DNA of 64,000 nucleotides from Prinsepia uniflora (taxonomy: Eukaryota > Streptophyta > Magnoliopsida > Rosales > Rosaceae), in the NCBI GenBank assembly GCA_032719365.1, contig CM064872.1, forward strand, positions 21,421,572 to 21,485,571, in the 5' to 3' direction. The position numbers and the translations under genes are program-made. The notes below the pieces were generated by a model that saw only the letters and a program-made list of their open reading frames with translations, was not told the DNA's origin and did no database searches. Shown piece by piece: positions 44,385-55,891 of the stretch. Every line of letters starts with the position of its first letter. Within the stretch, counting starts at the first letter, position 1.

Positions 44385-47300
44385 TGTGACGACCCATCCT
44401 GAATTAATAGGATTAATTAAGTTTTAATAATGGATTAGCGAGACTAGTTGGGAATTAAACGAGGATTAGCGGACGAGCAGGGCGAAATGACGATTTTGCC
44501 CCAAGAATAGGCGAATCGTTGACTTTTCGTTCACGATGTCAAATGGACTTTGGCCAATGACTATGACGTAGTTCAGGACGTCACGAGTTCATAGACAAGT
44601 GGCATACTCGATTTTGACATTCATGGAGGAAGTTACGACGATCGGAAGTCCAAGGGCATTTTGGTAATTTGGTTTAATAGGGGCCAATAGTTGACTTTTG
44701 ACCCAGGAGGTCCGATGTCCGAGCACGGAGGACCATTAAGTCGATCTGGACGATACAAATCCGTAGATAGGCGGCACGTAAAATTCGAACGTTCGACGGA
44801 GAAGTTACGGTTCACGGAAGTTCGAAAGTACTATTGCGCGTTCTATGAGACGAGGAACTTTTGGAATTAAGTGGGGCCTAGATATTTCTATGCTGCCCAA
44901 TGGATGAGTGACAAGTGTCACCCATCCACTGGCCAACCCCTTTTTCATTCATGCATATCCTTCCCTTGCTCTTCATCGATCATTTTCTTCTTTTCCAAAC
45001 AAACACGATCTCCCATCCAACCCCAAATCCAAACCCTTAACCTATGATCATGGTTGTGAGACCCTGAGAGTGAGAGGAGTGTTGGTTGATGGAGGTGGCT
45101 GGCAGGAGGCAACGCCGCCGTGGACGGCGGCCACGAACCCGAGAAGGTACTCGGTTTGCCCTTTTTCTTTTTCTTTTGATTTGTGACGTTAAGGATTGTT
45201 TTAGGTGTTTGTAATGGATTTATTGGGTTGGTTAGGGAGTTTAGAGAAGGTTGTGGTGGTGGTTTGACGGCAGAGAAGCCGTGGGAGGAAAATGGAAAAC
45301 TTAGACCGTGGGGTTCAAATTGAACCATAGGGTTTTAGTGGTTTTCTTTAGGTTTTCTTGATTGGATTAGATAGGAAAGGAGAAAATAGGAATTTTGGGA
45401 TTGGATTGGAAGAAAACATATCGAATTTGGGAGAGAAACTAGGCCAGGCCGGTCACGCCGGTCCAGGAAAACCAGCGAACCGGCTAGACCTGGTTCAGCC
45501 GAAGGATAGTAATGATTGAACAGTGGCGCGTGAGCCCACACGCAGGGCCCTTTGGGTGGCACGCGGTGGGGTTTCTAGGGATGTGTTCAACACACGAAAT
45601 CTCCTATTTGATGTAACGAACATTTTGGGACTGGTTTCGTGTCAATCGGACATCGTTTCGATATAGTTCGGGATGTCCAAAGGTTTAGGTTCGCGTTTAA
45701 AAATAGTTAGAAATTCCGGAAAATTACGCGGCTTTAGTGAGGGGTTATATAAGTAGCTAGTAACCCTATAAATTAATTTGGACAGGTTCGGGAATCCCAG
45801 AGGTGACGATTGCCCCGGGAGAGGCTTATAGCATGCGTATCGAGGCTCGGCTTGGGACAGTCTGTGAGTGGACCCTTCTTTCGAAATTGATGCATGCATA
45901 AATGTTTAATAATTCTTTTAGAATATGTTTTGTGATGCCATAAGTGCATTTGTGTGTGGTAGCCTAGGATTTACGTATTTGCACGTATTTCGAGATTTAC
46001 GATTTTATACGATGCTTATACGTGCTAGGTTTCCAACGAAGGTTTAATAAATGGATTTCGGATTTGAAAATATGAACTCGGGCACGAGGACCATTTGATT
46101 TACAAACTCTCAGACTTGGAGTTCAGTCGATTTGATGAGGAATCGGACCGAGCGTCCATTTGAGTTATACGATCGGACCGAGGGTCCCGTTGGTTTATGA
46201 ATCCGAGTGTGAGGCCCATTTGGTTGTAATCTCGAGATTGAGGCCCATTTGACTATAGTATCTGGCTTGAGGCCCCGTTGGTTGTGAAATCGGGCTTGAG
46301 GCCCCGTTTCTTTACGGTTTCAGGCTTAGGGCCTAGTCGAATGTAACATCGGGCTTGAGTCCCAATTCGATTTATGAAATGAGAATTCGGGCATGAGACC
46401 CTATTGAACTGTCGATTTAGGCGAAGGCCTGTGAAATGGATTTGAATCGAATTCTAGGAATCCTATTGAGATGAATCGGGTATGATACCCATTAAAAGAT
46501 GTTTTGAGAAAGAAAGAAAGTATTTGAAATGTATTGAACCCTCCATATGATTTTATGGTCTCCTCTAGACGTCGACCTGGAGAGTCACAATCCAAGAACC
46601 AGAGTGGGTATCCCCAGGGGTATCCCGTTCCAGGAGTGGGGGTTACGATTTATGATGTGGTCCCGGACCAGATTCCGGAGAGATGATCGGACTAGGTCCG
46701 AAGATAGAGCCTCCCAGATGGAGAATTCCTAGGAGAAGACTCGGAGTGAGACCCCGAGTAGTGTGCACACTAGTATAGATATGATTAATCGTGACATATA
46801 TCGGGGATGTGTTCCCTAGGGGCTGTGTGCTCCGAGTTGGCATCTTCTCGGAAGTGTCGCGGATGGGTTATACGTATGAGTTCGTATGAGGTGTTATGAA
46901 AGTGATTTGGGGCGGAGACCTCGTATTCCATGTTTTATATTTCGGAAAGTGGTTTGTATGTTTTGGTATTTCACTGAGAATAGTTTTGGGCTGAGACCCA
47001 CGTGACGTGATTTGGGCTGAGTCCCTATTGATTTGATTTCAGTATTCCATGTTTTAAGATTGTGATTTGGGGTTGGGGACCCAAATGGATTTATGGTTCA
47101 TGACGGTTTATGGGGACTGGCATGAACCCTTGAACGGTCTTTATGGGTCATGACGGTTTACGGGGACTGGGCATGAACCCTCGAAAGGTTTTGAGAATAC
47201 GTTTTCAAATGGTTTTATGAATGTTTGATAAATGGTTTTTGAATGCATGCATATGCTTTTAGTGAAGGGCATAAATGTCTTATTGTGAATTTTTTTTTAA

Positions 47301-47535
47301 TGAAATGCTTGTTTTGTCCTCTCACGAATTTTAATGTTTTAATGCCCTTCAGGTTGATCGCGGATGCAGGCTGTAGCAGAGACGAGACATCACACTCCTC
47401 CTCCTACGATCCTAGTGTACTCTAGAAGCCCGGTGAAGGATAGAGACGGAATTTTCCCTAGTCTGACACTTCGTGTCAGACGGGATCAGACGTATCCCAC
47501 GTTAATCTCGGGGGATTTTGGGACGGGTCCTGACT
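44385..47535 (+). repeat. 5' LTR of the LARD
   Basis: Starts TGTGACGACCC and ends GGTCCTGACT (terminal CA decayed to CT). It contains the 26-bp palindrome (44902-44927), a hairpin-unit array (about 46079-46500) and a terminal hairpin (47461-47481). Confidence 0.88.
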
Positions 47536-47550
47536 AGTTGGTATCAGAGC

Positions 47551-50500
47551 ATAGAGTATGTGCAGGTTGAGGATGTAATGTCTCTGCAGTCATAATAGAC
47601 CGTTATCAACCTGATAGTTAGGGTATGAGTAGGAAGCACCACGTGCTAAATGAAATTCGATACAATAGTTTGAGGTTTGATTGGCATTGGAGGCCACGTG
47701 TTTCGATGTTTGATCCCGAAGAGGATAAGTATTTATGGGAATCTAACGGCTTAGAGCTGCAGTGTTACTGGAAATAGGATCCAGTGGATCAGTAGAGACC
47801 GTATGATAGGAACGTGTGATTCTATTTGGCATGGTGAACCATGTTTGGTATGTCGAATCCCTCCTAGATGTCGACTGGTGGGAGATGCCCGGAGTAGTTG
47901 TGGTGTGACGCGATATGATGCGATTGCGCATGTAGCGCTTGTGCAGTATTGGACCCGAAATACGGCCAGTTCTTGTGAAGGCTAGCGGCTGAAAGCCGGA
48001 GAGTTACGAGAGGATGAGATCCTCAGAGTGTAGTTATTGGCTGGTTTGGTACCAGTATCGGAGTACGATGACTCTTCGGAGTCGAGAGCGAGGGATCGAT
48101 CAGGATGGTTGGGCTGCAGCGGGTAGCCAGGTTTGTGATAACCCTAGTAAGTGTTTGGTTGGACGAGTTTTCAGAAGGGTGATACTTGTCGTTCGGATCC
48201 TGAGGTGGACCGATCGACGGATGTTGTGTGTCGAGCAGTTAGTGCTGGCAGTGAGTTGGCTGAGTAGTTTTAAAGTCTCGATAGTAGAGTGTTTCTGAGA
48301 TTGGTCTGCACGAGGTTGTGGCGGACACTACTATTGATGGACGTAGTCGAGTCTTATCGAGCTAGATAGGCTCAGGTTTCCGTGACGATTGTGACGACGG
48401 GATTCATCAGTCGTGACGAGGATACGAGGGTGCGTGGGTGACGCACGGTACAAGTAGTGGTTTGGGGAGTTGGCTCGATCCTGAACGAGTACAATTATAG
48501 AAAAGATTAGCTTCGGGTGTTGGCTAGTGTGCCACGCTACCTTGGGAAGTAACAGAGATGTGTGGTGATTGCTCGACAGGAGCGAGGTTTTAGGATTGGT
48601 CTGATTCGCACTCTGTGTGGCGATGATACGATGACTTTAACGAGAGGAGACGATGAGCCACGAGCTGAGGGTAGCTCAGTCGTGATGTGCTCATGATTGA
48701 ACTACCACTACGCAACGAGAAGGATTCGTCGGCTAGTCTAGATTCTCGGGAATCGTGATAGAGATGGTTTGGTTGACTGCGGTTGACCATACTTCCTGAG
48801 TTCGTGTACGCTGTTTGAGGAGAACCTAATAGTGAGAAATAGAATGGGTCACTACAATAGTTATCGATAGTTGTCGTTAGGCGGAAAGTTTGGACGAAGC
48901 GAGTATTGCCATGGAGACGAATTGGGTAGAACCTAGTAGTAGTTAAATCGGTGGGAATTGTGTCCCAATAGCGACTAAGATGAACGGGAGTTGTCAGAAA
49001 CATGTTGATGGCCGTTTATGCACATCCAACAACAGTAGTGGGGGACATAGGTTTAACCTATATAAACGGTCATAAACGACTAAGCGAATTGGAGTGTGTC
49101 TGGACATGCGGATGATGTCCAATTGAGTTATTATGACCGAGTTGGTAGTCGTGCCATAGCGTAGTAGTCGTGCGAGTTCGATGGGCACTGAGCGCGCAGA
49201 AAGGGTCCCGAGTGGCTCGGTGTGGGTTATACTCTATACCTACATTGGTGACAGGTACCCTAGATCGTTGTGAACGGATGGTACGAGTGTTAGATGCTGG
49301 ATTTGGATCCCATAAGGATTGGGAAGTGCGAATTAGGTTACCGACGTAAAAAGCAAGGGGAGAAGCCGAAAGGAATCAATGGAGGTGTTTGATCATGAAG
49401 GAAGGATTAAGCATTACAGTAATTATTATAGAATACTCTTAGTCGGAGTAGGAGGACTTCTGGCTCAACCATTGGAAAAGTTAGGTATGCTTCCAACATG
49501 GTTGCAACTACTTTCGACTTAGAGGCTGGCGAAGGAAACTTCTCGTTTTCTGCTCTTTAGCAGGTAATACTGAGTACCGGAGAATGACATAAGATGGATT
49601 TGATGTCATCATCTTGGATTCTCCTTGATTCTTCCCTAGGTGGGACGACGAGGAGTGATATGACAGCTAGGGGTTCAAAAAGGGTGTAAGTACCGAACAC
49701 CTAGGTTGTGGGAAAAATTTGAGTGACTTGACTAGTAGATGGTATTTAGCATCATAGGATGTGACGAGTGAGTGTCCGAGGTGATGGATTGGTGTTCGCC
49801 TGGTGACAGATGGTTGGAGTCCGAACCATGATTGGAGTGGAGACAGTAGAATATGGTTGGACGTTTCCAGAGTGCAGTCCTTGAGTAGGCCGAGTGGAGC
49901 CTTGATGTTGATGTGATGTGGGTGCACCGGTGTGTTGTGCACGTTGGATGATGGGATTGATCACGGTCAATCGGTATGTCGGGTTGAGAGTGCCCGAGAG
50001 TATGAGTATGTTGTAGATTGGATCGAGTCCTAGATCGACATGAGTGGCGATCGGATTAGATCCGATAGTGACAGGTGGAGACTCGAGGTGAGTCTAGATG
50101 TCAGCGGAGATTGCTCAGTGATGCGAGATATGATACGAGGACTCGAGAACGAGTCGAGATCAGAGTAGAGCAGCGAAGCGCAGTGGAGCCGGGAGTTTTC
50201 GGCTGGTCACGAAGTCGTGACATATCGTGATAATGGATTGATCGGTATCCGACGAGTTCAGATTGGTATGGATTGATGGGACTCTCCTTAGAGTCATTTT
50301 TGAGTATAGGAATTTGAGAAAGTTGATTCGTGCGAGTACTTAGAGTCAGTTTGGACATAGGTTTGAGGATGACCTATGAGGTGGGATTCGTGCCATTGTG
50401 ATGGCAAGATCTATAGAGTGTTGTCTGATCGGATACTGAGCAGGGTGTCCGCTTAGATGTGTTAACCCTTAGTGGGAGTACGTAATTCAGCCTGACGACT

Positions 50501-50815
50501 GTAGGATGGGACAGTATCAGAGTGTTAGGCTGAGAAGCCGTTTTAATGTCAGTTTGGTATTGTTGACCTGTCAAAGTGAGTGACAGGTGTGATCGACGAG
50601 TGTCGACGTTCTGTCTCGAGTAAGACGTACGAGCTGACGTGTAGTTCTCATAAATGAATTGGAGCTTTGGAGGCTCCGGTGACGGTACGTACCGATAAGT
50701 ACGACATGTGTGTCGAATGAGTACGGTAACACGGGCACCCTCGAGTGTGGGTGCAGCGATCCGAGTCGGGGGACATGGTTGGATTCCAACGTTTGGTTGT
50801 GGAATCGGGTCGATT
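47551..50815 (+). other. Non-coding interior of the LARD
   Basis: About 3.3 kb, relatively GC-rich compared with surrounding sequence. No gag, protease, RT, integrase or other domain is visible in either direction. The longest open stretches (about 137 codons, minus strand 48590-49003) look random. Such interiors are thought to work as RNA (packaging, dimerisation) rather than as coding sequence. Confidence 0.7.
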
Positions 50816-50852
50816 TGAATTTCGAGGATGAAATTCTTTAAGGGGGGAAGAT

Positions 50853-53800
50853 TGTGACGACCCGTCCCAAAATAACGGGATTAATTAAGGTTTAATGACA
50901 GATTAGTGAGACTAATCGGGATTAGAAGAGGATTAGCAGACGAGCAGGGCGAAATGACGATTTTGCACCTAGAATGGGCGAATCGTTGACTTTTCGTTCA
51001 GGCAGTCAAATGGACTTTGGCCAATGACTGTGAAGTAGTTCAGGACGTCACGAGTTCATAGACAGGTGGCATGCTCGATTCAGACATTTGTGGAAGAAGT
51101 TATGACGACCGGAAGTCCAAGGGCATTTGGTAATTTGGTTGAATAGGGGCCAATAGTTGACTTTTCACCCGGGAGGTCTGATGGCCGAGGGCCGAGGACC
51201 GTTACGTAGATCGGGATAATACGAATCCGTAGACAGGCATCATGTCAAATTCGAACGTTCGACGGAGAAGTTACGGTTCACGGAAGTTCGAAAGTACTAT
51301 TGCGCGTTTTACGAGACGAGGGACTTTTGGACTTAAGTGGGGCCCAGATATTTCTATGCTGCCCAATGGATGAGTGACAAGTGTCACCCATCCACTGGCC
51401 AACCCCTTTTCATTCATGCATATCCTTCCCTCGCTCTTCATCGATCATTTTCTCCTTTTCCAAACAAACCTGATCTCACATCCAACCCCAAATCCAAACC
51501 CTTACCCTATGATCATGGTTGTGAGACCCTGAGAGTGAGAGGAGTGCTGGTTAATGGAGGTGGCTTGCAGGAGGCAACTCCGCCATGGACGGCGGCCATG
51601 AACCCGAGAAGGTACTCAGTTTGCCCTTTTTCTTTTGAATTTTGATATGTGACGTTAAGGATGGTTTTAGGTGTTTGTAATGAATTTATTGGGTTGTTTA
51701 GGGAGTTTAGAGAAGGTTGTGGTGGTGGTTTGACGGCAGAGAAGCCGTGGGAGGAAAATGGAAAACTTGGACCGTGGGAATCAAATTGAACCATAGGGTT
51801 TTAGTGGTTTTCTTTAGGTTTTCTTGATTGGATTAGATAGGAAAGGAGAAAATAGGAATTTTGGGATTTTATTGGAAGAAAACGGACCGAATTTGGGTGA
51901 GAAACCAGGCCGGACCGATCACGCCGGTCCAGGAAAACCAGCGAGCCGGCCAGACCCGGTTCAGCCGAAGGATAGTGATGATTGAACAATGGCGCGTGAG
52001 CCCACGCGCAGGGCCCTTTCGGCAGCTTATGGCAGTGCGTGGTGGGGTTTCTGGGGATGTGTTCAACACATGAAATCTTCTATTCGATGTACCGAACATT
52101 TTGGGACTAGTTTTGTGTCAATCAGACATCGTTTCGATATAGTTCGGGTTGTCAGAAGGTTTAGGTTCCTGTTTAAAATAGCTAGAAATTCCGGAAAATT
52201 ACGGGGCTTTAGTTAGGGGGTTATATAAGTAGTTAGTAAAACTCTAAATTAGTTTGGACAGGTTCGAGAATCCAGAGGCGACGATTCGCTCGAGAGAGGC
52301 TTTTGGCACGAGTATCGAGGCGCGGCTTCGGACGGTCTGTGAGTGGACCCTTCTTTCGAAATTGATGCATGCATAAAAGTTTTATAATTGTTTTAGAATA
52401 GGTTTTTTGATGCCATGAGTGCATTTGTTTGTAGTTGCCTAGGATTTACGTATTTGTACGTATTTTGAGATTTACGGTTTTATACGATGCTTATACGTGC
52501 TAGGTTTTCAACGAGGGTTTAATAAATGGATTTCGGATTTGGAAATATGAACTTGGGCACGAGGCCCATTTGATTTACAAACTCTCGGACTTGGAGTCCA
52601 TTCGATTTGACTAGGAATCGGACCGAGCGTCCATTTGAGTTATACGATCGGACCGAGGGTCCCGTTGGTTTATGAATCCGAGCGTGAGGCCCGTTTGGTT
52701 GTAATCTCGAGCTTGAGGTCCACTTGACTGTAGTATCGGGCTTGAGGCCCTTTTGGTTGTGAAATTGGGCTTGAGTCCCCGTTGCTTTATGGTTTCTAGC
52801 TTAGGGCCCAATCGAATGTAACTTCGGGCTTGAGTCCCAGTTCGATTTATGAAATGAGAATTCGGACATGAGACCCTATTGAACTGTTGATTTAGGCTGA
52901 GGCCTGTGAAATGGATTTGAATCGGATTCGAGGAATCCTATTGAGATGAATCGGGTATGAGACCCATTAAAATATGTTTTGAGAAAGAAAGAAAGTATTT
53001 GAAATGTATTGAACCCTCAATATGATTTTATGGTCTCCTCCAAACGTCGACCTGGAGAGTCACAATACACAGACCAGAGTAGGTATCCCCAGGGGGATTC
53101 CATTCCAGGAGTGGGGGTTACGATTTATGATGTGGTCCCGGACCAGATTCCGGAGAGATGATTGGACTAGATCCGAAGATATAGCCTCCCAGATGGAGAA
53201 TTCCTGGGAGAAGACTCTGAGTGAGACCCCGAGTAGTGTGCACACTAGTATTGATATGATTAATCGTGACATATATCGGGGATGTTTTCCCTAGGGGCTG
53301 TGTGCCCCGAGTTGGCATCTTCTCGGAAGTGCTGCGGATGGGTTATACGTATGAGTATGTATGAGGTGTTATGAAAGTGATTTGGAGTGGAGACCCCGTA
53401 TTCCATGTTTTATATTTCGGAAATTGGTTTGTATGATTTGGTATTTCACTGAGAATAGTTTTGGGCTGAGACCTACGTGACGTGATTTGGGCTGAGTCCC
53501 TATTGATTCGATCTCCGTATTCCATGTTTTAAGATTGTGATTTCGGGTCGGGGACCCAAGTGGATTTATGGTTCATGACGATTTATGGGGACCGGCATGA
53601 ACCCTTGAACGGTCTTTATGGGTCATGACGGTTTATGGGGACTGGGCATGAACCCTCGAAAGGTTTTGAGAATACGTTTTCAAATGGTTTTATGAATGTT
53701 TGATAAATGGTTTTTGAATGCATGCATATTCTTTTAGTGAAGGTCATAAATGTCTTATTGTGAAAATGTTTTTAATGAAATGCTTGTTTTGTCCACTCAC

Positions 53801-54010
53801 GACTTTTAATGTTTTAATGCTCTTCAGGTTGATCGGGGATGCGGGTTGTAGCAGAGACGAGATATCACACTCCTCATCCTACGATCCTGGTGTACTCTGG
53901 AAGCGCGGTGAGGGCTAGAGGCGGAATTTTCCCTGGTCTGACACTTTGTGTCAGACGAGATCAGGCGCGTCCCATGTTAATCCTGGGGGATTTTGGGACG
54001 GGTCCTGACA
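50853..54010 (+). repeat. 3' LTR of the LARD
   Basis: Starts TGTGACGACCCG and ends GGTCCTGACA. Same internal landmarks: palindrome 51368-51393, hairpin array about 52552-52990, terminal hairpin 53936-53956. Confidence 0.88.
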
Positions 54011-55282
54011 AAGTTTCTTATATGTGTGGGTACGTATCTTCCTAGTACAAGGTCTTTTCGAAACTCACTGCTTTGGATTGCTTGGAAACTCCAAAGTTAA
54101 GCCAAATTGGGCTAGAGCAATCCCTATATGCGTGACCTACTAGGATATTGCACGTGAGTTCCCATAAATAAATCTGTGAGGCATGGCCCAAAGTGGACAA
54201 TATCGTGCTAGGGGAGTCGGGTCATGACAAAACTCTTCTAAACTAACCCTAGAACAGTTTATAACCTCAAAGTCTGAAAATCATACCTTAATTTAATTCC
54301 ATAGCCAAGATTCTGAAATTTTTTCAATAGTTATCCTTCGGTTTCTAGGTCTTTCAGCGTCCCAAACTCCTTCCTTTTTGTCCCAAAATGATCCTAAAGG
54401 ACTGTAAGGACTATTAATGGGCTTGGTTCCAAGCTCTCTTTTCGAAAACACAATGATAGTTTTCAACCATGAATTTTCTCCTTCTTGGGCTCCTTCAAGC
54501 TATCAGGTCTAAGCTAGGTAGGCCCCTCTTCTTCCTTTTCTCCTTCCTTCCTCTTCCATCTTCTCTTCCTAACCAACTGTAGCTCTCCTTCTCTCTCCAT
54601 TTTCTCTCGTTCTCAGTTTTTCTTCTTTTCTCTCCAAAAATCTTCTTTCACTCTATTCATATATGTATACATGTACATATATATAATTCTTCACAAAGGT
54701 AAATCGGTGCACAAGGAAGAGAAAAGAGAGTTCTAGACATGTGTCACTATCACCTTATCTCTTGTGCAAAATTACTTAATTACCCTCTATGCCAAAATTA
54801 CTAAAATGCCCATATACTATTTAGACCCAAAACGAATTTGTCCGAACTCCATTTTCAGCCTACCGCCTATCTACGTACTCAGCATTTTGAGACCTTCATA
54901 ATTGGTCTTACAAAATGTTCCAAAAATGTTTAGGTCAAAAAGTAAACATTTAACCCTACGAGGGCAAAAATGTCATTTTCCTGTCCATTTTCCCAAATTT
55001 ACTTTTCCTCGAGATTCTAGGCCCTTACAAAGTACCCTCCTTAAAAAACAATTTTTCCTTGAAATTTTTCACAATCAAATCTAGGCCAACATCCTAACTT
55101 ACATTTGAATCCTAGTAGAATATCCAGATATTCAAGTCCTAACCAATGCTCGTAATCTCCGAGGAACAAATGAATATGTAACCTACCAAAATGCATAAAC
55201 CATAACCAAAGATAAATAGCACACTAGTCACCAAGCCTAGTGTCTCACGAGTCTCTTATCGTGTAACCGCAAACAGTCGAGC

Positions 55283-55891
55283 TTATGGCCCTAAAGACTG
55301 GCCACGTCCCCTTGATCTACTTCCGACTCCACCAGTCGGTGTTTGACTTCGTCCTAATGCACCAAAAGTCTGTCCATAGCGTGCTATGTCCTGTTCTATC
55401 ATAGCACCACCTGGATGATTCATGCATTGTCTACTAAAATTCCCAGGTTCTCCATAACCATAGAAACGATTAGTAAAAGATCTATCCTCTTGTATATCCA
55501 TCGACTATGCCGAAACTCGATTAGACTAGATAGACGTCTGTGATCTCAACCCCAAACTCTGGGTACCTCCCAATTTTGCCTCTTTATTACCTAAACCTGC
55601 ACCATTACTACCAGATATTCATATATCAATACTATATCTTTTTGGAACTTTCTGGCTCAAAGTACCCGTAAATAGACCTTCATGTTTTTTGCTAGAACTC
55701 GCACCCTACTGTCACATCAACAAACATACCTCTACCTAGATAACGACATCATAATTCCCTCAATGTGAAAAATGAACCTACTATCATGGCAACCCAAATT
55801 TCACCTTGTAAACTCAACTCAAATTGTATGCACTTGTCTACCTCGGTTGCTACAAATGCTAGAGCAAATTGGGATATACTCAGGAACTTCT
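55283..55891 (-). pseudogene. Gag remnant of chromovirus A
   Basis: The minus strand from 55880 reads a decayed capsid segment (VDKCIQFELSLQGEIWVAM). Then 55501-55283 has a zinc-knuckle relic FYGYGEPGNFSRQC in which both leading Cys and the His of CCHC are replaced. A Gly/Arg/Ser-rich tail follows. The upstream half is cut by chromovirus B at 55892. Confidence 0.7.

Larger units (their letters stand above)
44385..54010 (+). mobile_element. LARD-like non-autonomous LTR element
   Basis: LTRs of 3151 bp (44385-47535) and 3158 bp (50853-54010) flank only 3.3 kb of internal sequence. The primer site TGGTATCAGAGC (47539-47550) and the tail 'cgaggatgaaattctttaaggggggaag' before the right LTR are intact. 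I find no gag or pol motif in any frame of the interior. Long LTRs with a non-coding interior define LARDs. TGTGACGACCCG ends and the iMet primer site point to a Tekay-like helper. The flanks AAGTG/AAGTT match at four of five bases. Confidence 0.87.
43926..54229 (+). mobile_element. Cassandra TRIM with LARD inserted in its second LTR
   Basis: A perfect AAACT duplication (43921-43925 and 54230-54234) flanks the insertion in the LTR of chromovirus A. LTR 1 is 43926-44116 (internally deleted), followed by a decayed primer site (TAGTATTAGAG, 44121), a purine tract (44174-44187) and LTR 2 (44188-44384 plus 54011-54229). Both LTRs keep 5S-like sequence (GGAACTCCAAATTTAAGCGAG; TGACCTACTAGGA) and the GCCCAAAG..GACAATATC motif. 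Confidence 0.85.
43314..55029 (-). repeat. 3' LTR of chromovirus A, split by Cassandra and the LARD
   Basis: The LTR parts are 43314-43925 and 54230-55029 (about 1.4 kb together). The second part matches 59435-60220 closely, including 'aaactaaccctagaacagtt' at the left end. The intervening 43926-54229 is the Cassandra insertion. Confidence 0.82.

Noticed and set aside
44908..45328. Overlapping ORFs in both LARD LTRs (44908-45186 plus, 44945-45328 minus; similar at 51337-51794)
   Set aside because: Both strands are open over the same low-complexity stretch and the LTR copies differ by indels that shift the frames. No known protein motif is present.
48590..49188. Antisense open stretches in the LARD interior
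   Set aside because: Composition is Thr/Ser/Arg-rich without motifs and lengths are as expected by chance in GC-richer DNA. No counterpart is visible in related elements of this window.
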